DNA from: an uncultured Methanomicrobiales archaeon
Lineage (GTDB): Archaea > Thermoplasmatota > Thermoplasmata > Methanomassiliicoccales > Methanomethylophilaceae
Assembly (NCBI GenBank): GCA_937892275.1
Contig: CALAVG010000275.1
Location: 1 to 36,252 of the forward strand
Direction: 5' to 3'
Length of the DNA stretch: 36,252 bases
The first letter of the stretch is position 1; each line of letters starts with the position of its first letter. The translations under genes were made by a program, and so were the position numbers. This document shows, in pieces, positions 24,001 through 32,226 of the stretch. The notes beneath the pieces are model-generated. The model saw nothing but the letters and a program-made list of their open reading frames with translations. It did no database searches and was not told the origin of the DNA.

Positions 24001-25861
24001 AGATTACGAGATGATGTGCGGTATCGAGATCCACCAGCAGCTCGATACCAAGAAGCTTTTCTGCTCATGCGACAGCGTCCTCCACGAGGAGGGAACAGGT
24101 GCCATCTACAGGAGGCAGAGGCCCACCACATCCGAGATGGGTGAGATCGACAGGGCCGCCCTCATGCAGTTCCAGAAGCACTTGGGATACAGGTACCAGT
24201 GCTGCGAGGGATCATCCTGTCTGGTCGAACTGGACGAGGAGCCTCCCCACGAGTGCAACCCCGATGCAATGGACATCGCATTGACATTCTCCGAGATGCT
24301 CGGAGCGAACATCATCGACGAGATCCACTACATGAGGAAGATCGTCGTGGATGGATCGGACACATCCGGATTCCAGAGGACTGCTCTTATCGCAACCGAC
24401 GGATCTGTGAATGTCGGTGACAGGAAGATTTCCATCCTTTCGGTATGTCTCGAGGAGGATGCCAGCCGTAAGGTGGAGGCCAACACAAGCGAGGTCCTCT
24501 GGAGGACCGACCGTCTGGGAATCCCTCTTATCGAAGTGGCCACCGGTCCCGACATGAGGACACCCGAGGAGGTCATGGAGGTCGCATTCAGGCTCGGTAC
24601 CCTGCTCAGGGCAACCAGAAGGGTCAAGAGAGGTCTCGGTACCATCCGTCAGGACCTCAACATCTCCATACCCGGAGGAGCTCGTATCGAGCTCAAGGGT
24701 GTAGGGGATCTGAAGCTCATCCCCGATTACGTTAGGAACGAGGTCACCAGGCAGAAGATGCTCATCCGCATCAGGGACATCCTGAACGAGAGGGGCACCA
24801 AGGCGGTCCCGTTCGAACCCGTGGATGTCACCGAGATCTTCAGGACATGCGAGTCCAAGGTCATCAAGGGCGCATTGGACGACAAGGGAAAGGTCATCGC
24901 TGTCAGGCTCCCCGGATTCGCCGGGGTTATGAACGGTGACAACAAGACCCTCAGGCTCGGTTCCGAGATGGCAGGATACGCTAGGACCAAGGGAGTCAAG
25001 GGAATCTTCCATTCCGACGAGCTCCCCAACTACGGTATCGAGCAGAAATACGTGGACGACCTCAGGAACTTCCTTGGAATGACCGGAGAGTTTGATGCGT
25101 TCGTCATCTGCGCTGCTAAGGAGAAGAGGGCCATGGAGGCCCTCGAGGTAGCAGTGGGAAGGGCCAACCAGGGACTCATCGGAGTCCCCGAGGAGACCAG
25201 GGATCCCCTCCCGGACGGAACCACGAAGTACTCCAGACCTCTGCCCGGAGCGGCAAGGATGTATCCAGAGACCGATGTCCCGCCCATCACCATCATTCAG
25301 GAGAGGCTGGACAGGATCAAGGCGAACATGCCCGAGTTCCCGGAGCAGATCCAGGAGAGGCTCGTCAAGGATTACGGAATCAATCCCCAGCAGGCGAGAC
25401 AGCTCGTCAGAGAGTCCTACGACGAGAGCTTCGAGAAGATCCTCAAGGACAACAAGGAGTTCGCTTCAGTAGCGGCGACTATGTTCCTGAACGTCTACAG
25501 CGAGATGGAGCATGACGGTATCGATACCACTGCACTTACCGACGAGGACCTGATCCAAGTATTCGGTATGCTGAAGAAGAACCGCTTCGCCAAGGAGGCA
25601 CTGCCCAAGCTCCTGAGGGAGATGGCTGTCGGTACCGATGCTGAAGCGGCGATCAAGAAGCTCGGGCTAGAAGCGGTGGATACCGACGAGGCCAGGAAGA
25701 TCATCGAGCAGATTGTCAACGAGCGTTCCGATTTCGTTAAGGAGAAGGGAATGGCCGCGATCGGCGGACTGATGGGGCCTGTCATGGGTGCCCTGAGGGG
25801 AAAGATCGACGGAAAGCAGGCCAACGAGCTCCTGACAGAAGCAATCAAGAAGATCCTCTGA
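23993..25861 (+). CDS. gatE: Glutamyl-tRNA(Gln) amidotransferase subunit E
   Basis: The kinase/amidotransferase subunit that binds and phosphorylates Glu-tRNA(Gln) and passes ammonia from GatD. The 622-aa protein begins with the GatB/E signature (CGIEIHQQLDTKKLFC) and carries FQRTALIATDG near residue 125, GTIRQDLNISI near 218 and a C-terminal YqeY-like helical tail (LLREMAVGTDAEAAIKKLG and GxLMGPVMGALRGKIDGKQ). An AspRS-like insertion is consistent with the length, which separates it from bacterial GatB. The ATG at 23993 has AGGAGG about 8 nt upstream and overlaps the gatD stop. Confidence 0.96.
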   Translation: MSEDYEMMCGIEIHQQLDTKKLFCSCDSVLHEEGTGAIYRRQRPTTSEMGEIDRAALMQFQKHLGYRYQCCEGSSCLVELDEEPPHECNPDAMDIALTFSEMLGANIIDEIHYMRKIVVDGSDTSGFQRTALIATDGSVNVGDRKISILSVCLEEDASRKVEANTSEVLWRTDRLGIPLIEVATGPDMRTPEEVMEVAFRLGTLLRATRRVKRGLGTIRQDLNISIPGGARIELKGVGDLKLIPDYVRNEVTRQKMLIRIRDILNERGTKAVPFEPVDVTEIFRTCESKVIKGALDDKGKVIAVRLPGFAGVMNGDNKTLRLGSEMAGYARTKGVKGIFHSDELPNYGIEQKYVDDLRNFLGMTGEFDAFVICAAKEKRAMEALEVAVGRANQGLIGVPEETRDPLPDGTTKYSRPLPGAARMYPETDVPPITIIQERLDRIKANMPEFPEQIQERLVKDYGINPQQARQLVRESYDESFEKILKDNKEFASVAATMFLNVYSEMEHDGIDTTALTDEDLIQVFGMLKKNRFAKEALPKLLREMAVGTDAEAAIKKLGLEAVDTDEARKIIEQIVNERSDFVKEKGMAAIGGLMGPVMGALRGKIDGKQANELLTEAIKKIL

Positions 25862-25870
25862 AAACCAATT

Positions 25871-25887
25871 CCCCGGCATCGCCGGGG
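25871..25887. terminator. Hairpin terminator between gatE and the convergent transporter gene
   Basis: CCCCGGC-ATC-GCCGGGG is a perfect 7-bp GC stem with a 3-nt loop, followed on the plus strand by TCTTCTTCT. It lies in the 39-bp gap between the convergent gatE and EamA genes. Confidence 0.65.
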
Positions 25888-25900
25888 TCTTCTTCTATCA

Positions 25901-26800
25901 TCATTCACTGACTGGGTTCTCTTTGCGATTCACCACGATCAGGGCTGCGAATATCATCGCCATTCCTATGACGGATCCTGCCGTCACCGCTTCTCCGTAG
26001 ATCATCAATCCGATGATGGTGGCCGCCAGTGGTTCCGCATAGGTCAGAACGGATGCCTTTCCTGCCTCTATCTTAGTAAGGGAGTAATTGAACAGCACGA
26101 ACGGTAGAAGGGTCACGAACAGTCCCATGCCCAACACTACCAGCAACGCGTCAGTGGAGGTGCTGATTATATCGAAGGCATCGGGAAGGTCCGAGAACGG
26201 TGCTAGGCCTACGCAGCAAATGAGGGAGGTGTAGAATAGAACTGTGGCCACGCTGTATCCGTTGCCGCTGACGATCTTCGATCCCACGGTGTACACGCTG
26301 AAGCAGATCCCCGAAATCGCACCAAGGGCTATTCCGAACAGGTCCATGGATCCGGCATCCGTGAGCACTCCGGTGCACAGAACGCATCCGATGAACGCTC
26401 CGACGACGGCAATAGCCTTGTTCCTGGTGAGTCTCTCCTTCAGTATTGGGATCGACAGCAGGATCACGAAGAACGGTGCGATGTACTGGAGAACAGATGA
26501 AAGTGACAATGAGATCAATGTCATCGAGTGGAGGTACGTCACGGAATTCACTATCGTTCCGATCACGCCCATGACCAGAAGGATCAGCGCGGTCCTGCGG
26601 TCTATTTTGAATAGGCTCCTGTCCTTTATCAGGATGAACGCCCCGATTATGACGGTGATTATGATGTAGCGGAGGCAGGTGAGCTGGAAAGGAACAATCC
26701 CAAGATCGTTCGCCTCGCGCACGAAGAGACCGAGGAAACCCCAGATCATCCCGGCCGAGAGAGCGGCGATTACGCCCAGGTGTTCGGAATAATCTGCCAT
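25901..26800 (-). CDS. EamA/DMT-family transporter
   Basis: A 299-aa integral membrane protein with about ten predicted helices in two EamA halves (about residues 8-140 and 150-290). Family features include the N-terminal AALSAGMIWGFLGLFVR segment and a late ALTYAEPLAA-like stretch (ASVLTYAEPLAATIIGL) near residue 255, typical of drug/metabolite exporters. The substrate cannot be told from sequence. It is 45 nt downstream of the HemK-like methyltransferase gene on the same strand and could share its transcript; a weak TATA-like CAAATAG about 25 nt upstream would also allow its own leaderless start. Confidence 0.9.
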   Translation of the reverse strand: MADYSEHLGVIAALSAGMIWGFLGLFVREANDLGIVPFQLTCLRYIIITVIIGAFILIKDRSLFKIDRRTALILLVMGVIGTIVNSVTYLHSMTLISLSLSSVLQYIAPFFVILLSIPILKERLTRNKAIAVVGAFIGCVLCTGVLTDAGSMDLFGIALGAISGICFSVYTVGSKIVSGNGYSVATVLFYTSLICCVGLAPFSDLPDAFDIISTSTDALLVVLGMGLFVTLLPFVLFNYSLTKIEAGKASVLTYAEPLAATIIGLMIYGEAVTAGSVIGMAMIFAALIVVNRKENPVSE

Positions 26801-26845
26801 GCGACTTCGATGGGCGGTATCTATTTGGTTGTTCCGCAGGGCCCT

Positions 26846-27415
26846 TTACTTCAACCTGATCTCGAGAACCGCCAATTTCTCGAAGAAGAGCTTCAGTTCT
26901 CCTATTGTTTTCACATCGTAGTTGTCCATAAGGTCCCACAGGGCCTGCGTGTCCATAAGGGATGATATCACTACGACGACCCTTCCGTTATCGGTCAGAT
27001 GTTCGGGTGCTCCTTTGAGGAGATCCGGAAGAGGTCCTAGACCGTCAGGCCCTCCGGACCAGGATCTTGCGAGGAGTCCGTCCTCGTCCACCGGGAGATA
27101 AGGGAGGTTGAACAGGATGGTGTCGAACCTTCCCGTGATGTCGGAATACACGTCGGTCTCATGGATATCCAACGAGACACCGTTGATCCCGGCATTACTC
27201 CTGGTCAGTTCCACAGCCTTGGGATTGATGTCCCCGCAGGTGACTACGCAGCCGTTCCTGGCACAGTGTATCGACACCACTCCAGAACCGCATCCTATCT
27301 CGAGTATCCTCTCCCCTTCCTTCACATCGAGTGATTGGATGAACAGCATGCTGTCGTCCGATGGCGGATAGACGTCGGGGTCGCTCTCTATGCGGATCTC
27401 GGGATCGTATTCCAT
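26846..27415 (-). CDS. HemK/Mtq2-like class I methyltransferase
   Basis: A 189-aa SAM-dependent methyltransferase of the small archaeal HemK/Mtq2 type, which methylates the Gln of the GGQ motif in release factor aRF1. It has the N-terminal DVYPPSDDSMLF segment and the SAM motif I LEIGCGSGVVSI, followed by CGDINPKA. The catalytic motif, normally NPPY, reads NLPYLP here; Pro to Leu at the second position is unusual. The start is uncertain: the ATG at 27415 gives MEYDPEI, while a GTG at 27430 adds five residues. It follows the P1B ATPase gene by a few bases. Confidence 0.85.
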   Translation of the reverse strand: MEYDPEIRIESDPDVYPPSDDSMLFIQSLDVKEGERILEIGCGSGVVSIHCARNGCVVTCGDINPKAVELTRSNAGINGVSLDIHETDVYSDITGRFDTILFNLPYLPVDEDGLLARSWSGGPDGLGPLPDLLKGAPEHLTDNGRVVVVISSLMDTQALWDLMDNYDVKTIGELKLFFEKLAVLEIRLK

Positions 27416-27437
27416 GGATAGCGGATGCACTGCGGAC

Positions 27438-29288
27438 TTATTGAGTCTTATCCCTGTGCCTAGGGGCCCAGGTCTCCGCCCAGAGGACCGAGGTAGCCAG
27501 AAGAATGACGATTATGGAGCCTCCGTTGTGTAGAATTGCTCCTATCACAGGGCCGATCAGACCTAGCATGGCCAGCACGGTTCCGGCCACGTTGATGCTC
27601 ATGGCGAGGATCAGACCTGCGATGATGGTCCTGACGGTACGCTTGCAGAGCCTATACAGTCCGGGGATCTTCGAGATGTCGTCGTCAACGAATACCACAT
27701 CAGATGATTCTACGGACACATCGTTTCCCATCACACCCATGGATATACCTACGGTGGCCCTTCTGAGTGACGGAGCATCGTTCATACCATCGCCGATCAT
27801 GCAGGTGCGTCCGGTCTTCTCCAGTTCCTCCACGGAGCTGAGCTTGGTCTCCGGTTTGCAGTCCCATACCACCAGGTCGATACCCAGATTATCCGCCACC
27901 CTCTGGGCGACTATCTTGTTGTCACCGGTGAGCATGACGGTCTTCAAACCTTCCTCATGGAGCTCCTTGATGGTGGGAAGGGATCTCTCCTTGATCGTAT
28001 CCTCGAGGCGGAAGTATCCTACGCATTTTCCGTCAATTCCCACATATACCAGGGTGAACGGAAGTCCCTCGGTCATCGATCTGACGGTCTCCAGGCCTTC
28101 GGGGGCCTCGGCGGACATCAGTTCTGCGTTCCCTGCTGCTATGCGGATACCGTCGACGGTACCGACCGCTCCTTTTCCGGGTATGTTGAGGAAGTCCTCC
28201 ACCTTTCCGATGTGCTCATGATCCGACGATATCGCCATTCCCAACGGATGTTCCGAACGGGATTCCAGGGATGCGACCAATCCTTCCACCTTCTCCGCAG
28301 GTATATCGGATGATACGTTGGTGAATCCGAGGGAATGGATGACTCCGGTGGTCAGGGTACCGGTCTTGTCGAAAAGCACCATGGCCATCCTGTTCATCCC
28401 TTCGATGGCAGATGCGTCCTTCAGGAGCACTCCGTTCCTTGCCATGTTGCCTGCAGCGGCCATGATGCCTGCGGGAGTGGCAAGCACGAATGCACAGGGG
28501 CAGAAGACCACCATTATGGTCAGTGCGCGGTAGACGTCCTCGGTGACTATGTAAGTCCCTACGGTGAGGATCACGGCGATGACGAGGATGTACTTGGCCC
28601 ACCTGTCTGCGGTGCCGACGATCTTGCTCTTTCCGGCATCCGCGTTCTCGAGGAGAGTGGTCATGCGGTTCAGGAGGCCCTCCGAATCATCCCTGGTTAC
28701 CTCCACATCGATGGAACCGAGAAGATTGCAGGTACCGGAGAACACCTCATCGCCCACACCTACATCGACGGGGATAGATTCCCCGGTCATGATGGATTTG
28801 TCCACAGAGGTGCTGCCTTGGATGACTATACCATCTAGGGGTATCACCTCACCAGGATATATGCGGATATGTCTGCCGACACGGATGTCCTCCAGCGGTA
28901 GACTGTACACGTTCTCCCCTTCGATCACACGGGCTCTGCTTATCTTGATCTTCCCGAGGGCTTCTATTCCGGATCTGGCATTGGTCGTTACGACATGTTC
29001 CAGAAGCTCTCCAATGGCCATGATGATTGCTATTTCCGCAGCAGCGATGAACTCCTGCAGGATCAGGCACGCAATAAGTGCGGTGAGGACCAATGCCTCG
29101 GCCGATATCATCCTGTTGCGCGCATCATTGACAACCTCTTTCACTATCGGTATTCCGCAAATTACTGTAGCTGCTACAGCGAGGGGCCACAGGTCCTCCA
29201 CCATTGCGGCCAGTATGGCCAGCAGTATGCTTACACTGATCGATATTATGGAAGCCTTCTCGGCCTTGAGTGTCTCATAAGTCGTCAA
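27438..29288 (-). CDS. Heavy-metal P1B-type ATPase, probably copper-responsive
   Basis: A 616-aa metal-transporting ATPase of the inner membrane. Motifs in order: TGES (168-171), the membrane metal site CPC (C263, P264, C265), phosphorylation motif DKTGTLT (D307), SEHPLG (HP motif) near 345, TGDN near 465 and GDGMNDAP near 510. The last helix pair has GAILHNGGSIIV instead of the MSxS of typical Cu exporters or the DxG of Zn exporters, so the metal is not fixed by sequence. There is no N-terminal metal-binding domain; a separate HMA protein is encoded two genes upstream. The start is a TTG at 29288, with GGTGG about 7 nt upstream; no in-frame ATG occurs before residue 29. A CsoR-type operator overlaps the promoter, which points to copper. 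Confidence 0.92.
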   Translation of the reverse strand: MTTYETLKAEKASIISISVSILLAILAAMVEDLWPLAVAATVICGIPIVKEVVNDARNRMISAEALVLTALIACLILQEFIAAAEIAIIMAIGELLEHVVTTNARSGIEALGKIKISRARVIEGENVYSLPLEDIRVGRHIRIYPGEVIPLDGIVIQGSTSVDKSIMTGESIPVDVGVGDEVFSGTCNLLGSIDVEVTRDDSEGLLNRMTTLLENADAGKSKIVGTADRWAKYILVIAVILTVGTYIVTEDVYRALTIMVVFCPCAFVLATPAGIMAAAGNMARNGVLLKDASAIEGMNRMAMVLFDKTGTLTTGVIHSLGFTNVSSDIPAEKVEGLVASLESRSEHPLGMAISSDHEHIGKVEDFLNIPGKGAVGTVDGIRIAAGNAELMSAEAPEGLETVRSMTEGLPFTLVYVGIDGKCVGYFRLEDTIKERSLPTIKELHEEGLKTVMLTGDNKIVAQRVADNLGIDLVVWDCKPETKLSSVEELEKTGRTCMIGDGMNDAPSLRRATVGISMGVMGNDVSVESSDVVFVDDDISKIPGLYRLCKRTVRTIIAGLILAMSINVAGTVLAMLGLIGPVIGAILHNGGSIIVILLATSVLWAETWAPRHRDKTQ

Positions 29289-29301
29289 ATATTACCACCA
29301 A

Positions 29302-29319
29302 TATACCCATGGGGGTATA
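29302..29319. promoter_or_regulatory. CsoR-type copper operator in the ATPase promoter
   Basis: TATACCC-ATGG-GGGTATA has perfect 7-bp arms around four bases, matching the known CsoR operator pattern of an AT-flanked GGG/CCC dyad. It lies between a minus-strand TATA element (TTTAAATA near 29323-29331) and the ATPase start codon at 29288, where a bound repressor would block transcription initiation. Confidence 0.75.
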
Positions 29320-29344
29320 TGGTATTTAAAAGTCTTCCAGAGAA

Positions 29345-29617
29345 TCAGAGTTTGGAGAACTGTCTGATGACCTCAGCGAATTCCTCGATGGTCTTGTCGG
29401 CATCCCCGTGCTCGATACCATCCTTCACACAGTGCCTGATGTGTCCTTCCAGGACTATCTGGCCAACGCTGTGCACCGCGCTCTTGATGGCGTTGATCTG
29501 GATCATGATGTCCTCACAGGGAACATTCTCGTCGATCATACGGTCGACAGCGGCGACCTGTCCGCTGATCTTTTTAAGACGTCTATGAAGATTCTCGGAA
29601 TCCATGCACTCAATCAT
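29345..29617 (-). CDS. csoR: CsoR/FrmR-family metal-sensing repressor
   Basis: A 90-aa all-helical DUF156 repressor. The Cu(I) ligand triad of CsoR is present with the right spacing: C34, H59 and C63 (x-H-x3-C, 25 residues after the first Cys), so copper sensing is more likely than formaldehyde or nickel sensing. The N-terminal HRRLKKISGQV segment is the family's helix 1 signature. It probably binds the dyad at 29302-29319 upstream of the ATPase. The start is the ATG at 29617; an AT-rich TATATTTTATT-like stretch about 25 nt upstream suggests a leaderless message. An ATG four codons in is the alternative. Confidence 0.92.
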   Translation of the reverse strand: MIECMDSENLHRRLKKISGQVAAVDRMIDENVPCEDIMIQINAIKSAVHSVGQIVLEGHIRHCVKDGIEHGDADKTIEEFAEVIRQFSKL

Positions 29618-29656
29618 GCTTGAATGAGGTACAGGATGGTAAATAAAATATGGCTT

Positions 29657-29878
29657 TTATTGGATGCGTTTGGCCTTAACGTCTCCCTGAGCCTTGGGTG
29701 CAGAAACAAGGACCTCGTTGGCGATGGCCTCTGCCTTGTCCTCCTCGCATTCGATCACGAACTTCCCGTTGACCATCAGCGCTGCACCGATGACGCCGGG
29801 CTGTCTTTGTATGTGTGCTTCCAGCTTGTCAGCGCATTCCTGACATGTGAGTCCCGATATGAAGAAGACCATTCTCAT
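29657..29878 (-). CDS. Small HMA-domain metallochaperone
   Basis: A 73-aa ferredoxin-like heavy-metal-associated domain. The metal-binding loop is GLTCQEC (C12, C15), equivalent to the GMTCxxC of copper chaperones. A beta-alpha-beta-beta pattern and a short Lys-rich tail complete it. It likely hands metal to the P1B ATPase two genes downstream, which lacks its own HMA domain. The ATG at 29878 fits a TATA-like CAAATAAC about 26 nt upstream; a GTG at 29884 and an ATG at 29872 are in the same frame. The csoR start is 39 nt downstream. Confidence 0.85.
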   Translation of the reverse strand: MRMVFFISGLTCQECADKLEAHIQRQPGVIGAALMVNGKFVIECEEDKAEAIANEVLVSAPKAQGDVKAKRIQ

Positions 29879-29985
29879 GTGCACTGTATCGTATGGTAGG
29901 GTTATTTGGGTTTTGCTGATCAGGCTTCGCTTACATACTCGGGAGCGGTATTCTTTCCGTCCGTCTGGCTCTTATATTTCTAGAA

Positions 29986-30037
29986 GTTTGCATAAATTTC
30001 CTGCAAACATTTTAGTTTGCATAATTTTTCAGCAAAC
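29986..30037 (+). repeat. Two tandem GTTTGC-N11-GCAAAC dyads upstream of the AAA ATPase
   Basis: Dyad 1 is at 29986-30008 and dyad 2 at 30015-30037, with a period of 29 bp. Arms are identical (GTTTGC / GCAAAC), the 11-bp spacers are AT-rich and differ. They end 6 bp before the TATA element of the ATPase gene. The arrangement looks like a pair of operators for a dimeric regulator. Two units with degenerate spacers do not make a CRISPR array. Confidence 0.65.
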
Positions 30038-30043
30038 ATGTTT

Positions 30044-30052
30044 ATTTTAAAT
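30044..30052 (+). promoter_or_regulatory. TATA box of the DUF234-type AAA ATPase
   Basis: TTTTAAATA centred near 30048 lies about 27 nt upstream of the ATG at 30075, so the transcript is probably leaderless. The tandem dyads are directly upstream, where BRE-bound TFB or an activator would sit. Confidence 0.55.
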
Positions 30053-30074
30053 ATGCGGAATCTGTTCCTTCATT

Positions 30075-31496
30075 ATGCAGAACTTCATCGGAAGGGTCAA
30101 GGAACTCTCTGTCCTCGAAGAGTTCTACGGCAACCCGCTCCTCAAAGCATATGCGATAATCGGTCGCAGACAGATAGGCAAATCGGCCCTGATCGATGAA
30201 TTCATCAAGGATAAGGACAGCTTCAAAATAGAATTCCTGGATTCGACCCTCGATAGGAACCTTCAGCTGATGGGACGCGTAATGTCCTCGGTGACAGGTT
30301 CGAAGAGGGAATATGCCTCAACGATGGACTTCATGTGGGATCTGGCTAATCTCATCAAAGGAAGGAAGATGGTCGTGGTCTTCGATGAGTTCCCGTTCAT
30401 GGTGAAGTGTGATGACTCCTTTGCTTCCCTGACCCAATACTTCATAGACATCCAATTAGGTGATTCCAAACTGATATTGTCGGGATCCTCGATAAGAACG
30501 ATGGTCTTCGAGACAACGGAATACTCACGCCCCCTTAACGGACGTACTAAGCACCTTTGGCTCCATTCTATGCCGATGCAGGAATGCATCGGATTCCACC
30601 CGGGGCTGTCGGATATGGATCAATTGAAGCTGTATATGGCGGTGGGCGGCGTCCCGATGTATCACGCGGTGCCCGAATTCAAGGATTTCCAGGATTATGT
30701 AGAGAATATGCTACTGGGTACCCATTCGCAATTCAGAAGCGAAGGGGAGGATATGATCAGGAGGGAATTGGATCATCCCGATGAGATCATCACCATCCTG
30801 GATTCTATGACGGGAAGGAGTTCTACCATCAAATCGATAGAGGCGAAGACCGGTATAGACCGTAACACATGTGCTCAATACATGAGCAGCATGGAGGCCC
30901 TGGAGATGGTGAGAAGGAACAATCCTATGTGGGGTGCGCCGAAGAAACCGGTCCAGTATAGCATCTCCGACAACATGCTGTCCTTCTATTTCCTGGTCAA
31001 GAGGAATGATGTTTTGTACAATGCCGATGTCTCGGCAAAATTCAAAGCCCTCAATACACTCATTTCGACATCGAGGGGCCTGATGTTCGAACAGTATTGC
31101 ATGGATCTGCTGAGCAGGGTGTATTCGGTAAGGTCCATAGGCAAATGGTGGGGTTCCAAGATTGAAACGGACGAATTCGGAGAGGCTATCCTGAGCGAGG
31201 ACGGAAGACCCGTGACGACCGTATGCGATATCGATATAGCGGCAGAGATCGCAGAGGGTAACAACATCATCGATCTGGCCGTCGAATGCAAATTCAGGAC
31301 CAGTCCGGTGGGTTTTGAGGCCCTGAATGAACTGGATTCCTCGATTGGATGTCTTAAGACGAAGGGGCATGTGAGAAGGATGATCATATCTCCTTCAGGT
31401 TTCACTCAGAATCTGAAGGAATATGCGGATGACAACGGCATCCTTCTTGTGGATATTGATATGATCCTGGGCAGAAAGCCGATGCCGGGGCTATGA
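30075..31496 (+). CDS. Archaeal AAA-type ATPase with C-terminal DUF234 nuclease-like domain
   Basis: A 473-aa protein of the archaeal ATPase_2/DUF234 type. The N-terminal P-loop domain has IGRRQIGKSALI (Walker A, about 29-40) and VVVFDEFPF (Walker B, D104, E105), with a sensor-like ILSGSS near 135. A winged-helix region lies around 245-290. The C-terminal domain has DIDIAAE (D387) and VECKF (E404, K406), the layout of a PD-(D/E)xK nuclease core. Such proteins are very common in archaea and their role is not established; links with mobile DNA or toxin-like functions have been suggested. It stands alone, plus strand, behind two tandem dyads. The ATG at 30075 fits the TATA position. Confidence 0.88.
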   Translation: MQNFIGRVKELSVLEEFYGNPLLKAYAIIGRRQIGKSALIDEFIKDKDSFKIEFLDSTLDRNLQLMGRVMSSVTGSKREYASTMDFMWDLANLIKGRKMVVVFDEFPFMVKCDDSFASLTQYFIDIQLGDSKLILSGSSIRTMVFETTEYSRPLNGRTKHLWLHSMPMQECIGFHPGLSDMDQLKLYMAVGGVPMYHAVPEFKDFQDYVENMLLGTHSQFRSEGEDMIRRELDHPDEIITILDSMTGRSSTIKSIEAKTGIDRNTCAQYMSSMEALEMVRRNNPMWGAPKKPVQYSISDNMLSFYFLVKRNDVLYNADVSAKFKALNTLISTSRGLMFEQYCMDLLSRVYSVRSIGKWWGSKIETDEFGEAILSEDGRPVTTVCDIDIAAEIAEGNNIIDLAVECKFRTSPVGFEALNELDSSIGCLKTKGHVRRMIISPSGFTQNLKEYADDNGILLVDIDMILGRKPMPGL

Positions 31497-31539
31497 TCCG
31501 TCACATTTTGATGGCTTAGGAGCATCGGCCCTGATGTTG

Positions 31540-32112
31540 TCAGAACTGTTTGATGATCTTGGCGGGAACGCCGCCCACGACTGTACGCGGAGGGACGTCC
31601 TTGGTCACCACGGCTCCGGCCGCTATTACGGAATTGTCGCCGATGGTCACTCCTTTGAGGATGGTTGCATGGGATCCCACCCAGACATTCTTCCCTAACA
31701 CTATGGGGGCAACGTACAGGTCATGCTTTTTCTCGGGTTCAAGCCCGTGGTCGATGGTCACGAACACGACCTGATGGCCTATCTGGCATCCGTCACCGAT
31801 ATGTATGCCGCCCTGATCCTGGAAGCAGCATCCCGAGTTGACGAATACGCTTTTCCCGAATTCGATGTTCTTCCCGAAATCTGCATTGAAGGGCGGGAAG
31901 AGACGGAAATCCTCGGGCAAATCCCTGCCTGTTATCCTTGACATCAGATTGCGGATCTCCTCGGCTTCGTGGAATCCGGAGTTGAGTTCAGATGTGAGCA
32001 TGCGCGTCTCCCTGCAGCACTCGTTCATGAACGCGAATACCGGTGAATCATACGGAAGATGTCCGTTGGTGTTCAGTGTCTCCAGCAGCGATTCGATCTC
32101 CTTTCTGTCCAA
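31540..32112 (-). CDS. Maltose/galactoside O-acetyltransferase-like hexapeptide acyltransferase
   Basis: A 190-aa left-handed beta-helix acetyltransferase of the Maa/LacA/NodL type, which transfers acetyl from acetyl-CoA to a sugar hydroxyl. The N-terminal ~60 residues match the Maa helical domain, then come FNADFGKNIEFGKSVFVN and the hexapeptide repeats to residue ~185. VTIDHGL near residue 120 holds the catalytic His. The PPRTVVGGVPAKIIK ending is the family C-terminus. The natural sugar is unknown. The only in-frame start that keeps the whole N-domain is a TTG at 32112; no ATG or GTG occurs before the upstream TGA, so this is a rare-start case or the gene begins at the internal ATG 28 residues in. 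Confidence 0.88.
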   Translation of the reverse strand: MDRKEIESLLETLNTNGHLPYDSPVFAFMNECCRETRMLTSELNSGFHEAEEIRNLMSRITGRDLPEDFRLFPPFNADFGKNIEFGKSVFVNSGCCFQDQGGIHIGDGCQIGHQVVFVTIDHGLEPEKKHDLYVAPIVLGKNVWVGSHATILKGVTIGDNSVIAAGAVVTKDVPPRTVVGGVPAKIIKQF

Positions 32113-32226
32113 TGCTATGGTTGCGGGAATGTCTCGGGATAGATCACAGTTGCGACCTCAAGTGAGAGACGGGAATCCCCTCTGTCCGGGTTCATGATTA
32201 AATCCTGTTACTCGATATTCTATCCC

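Noticed and set aside
29986..30037. Tandem dyads as the start of a CRISPR array
   Set aside because: Only two units, arms of 6 bp and no unique spacer pattern; placement before a TATA box fits operators.
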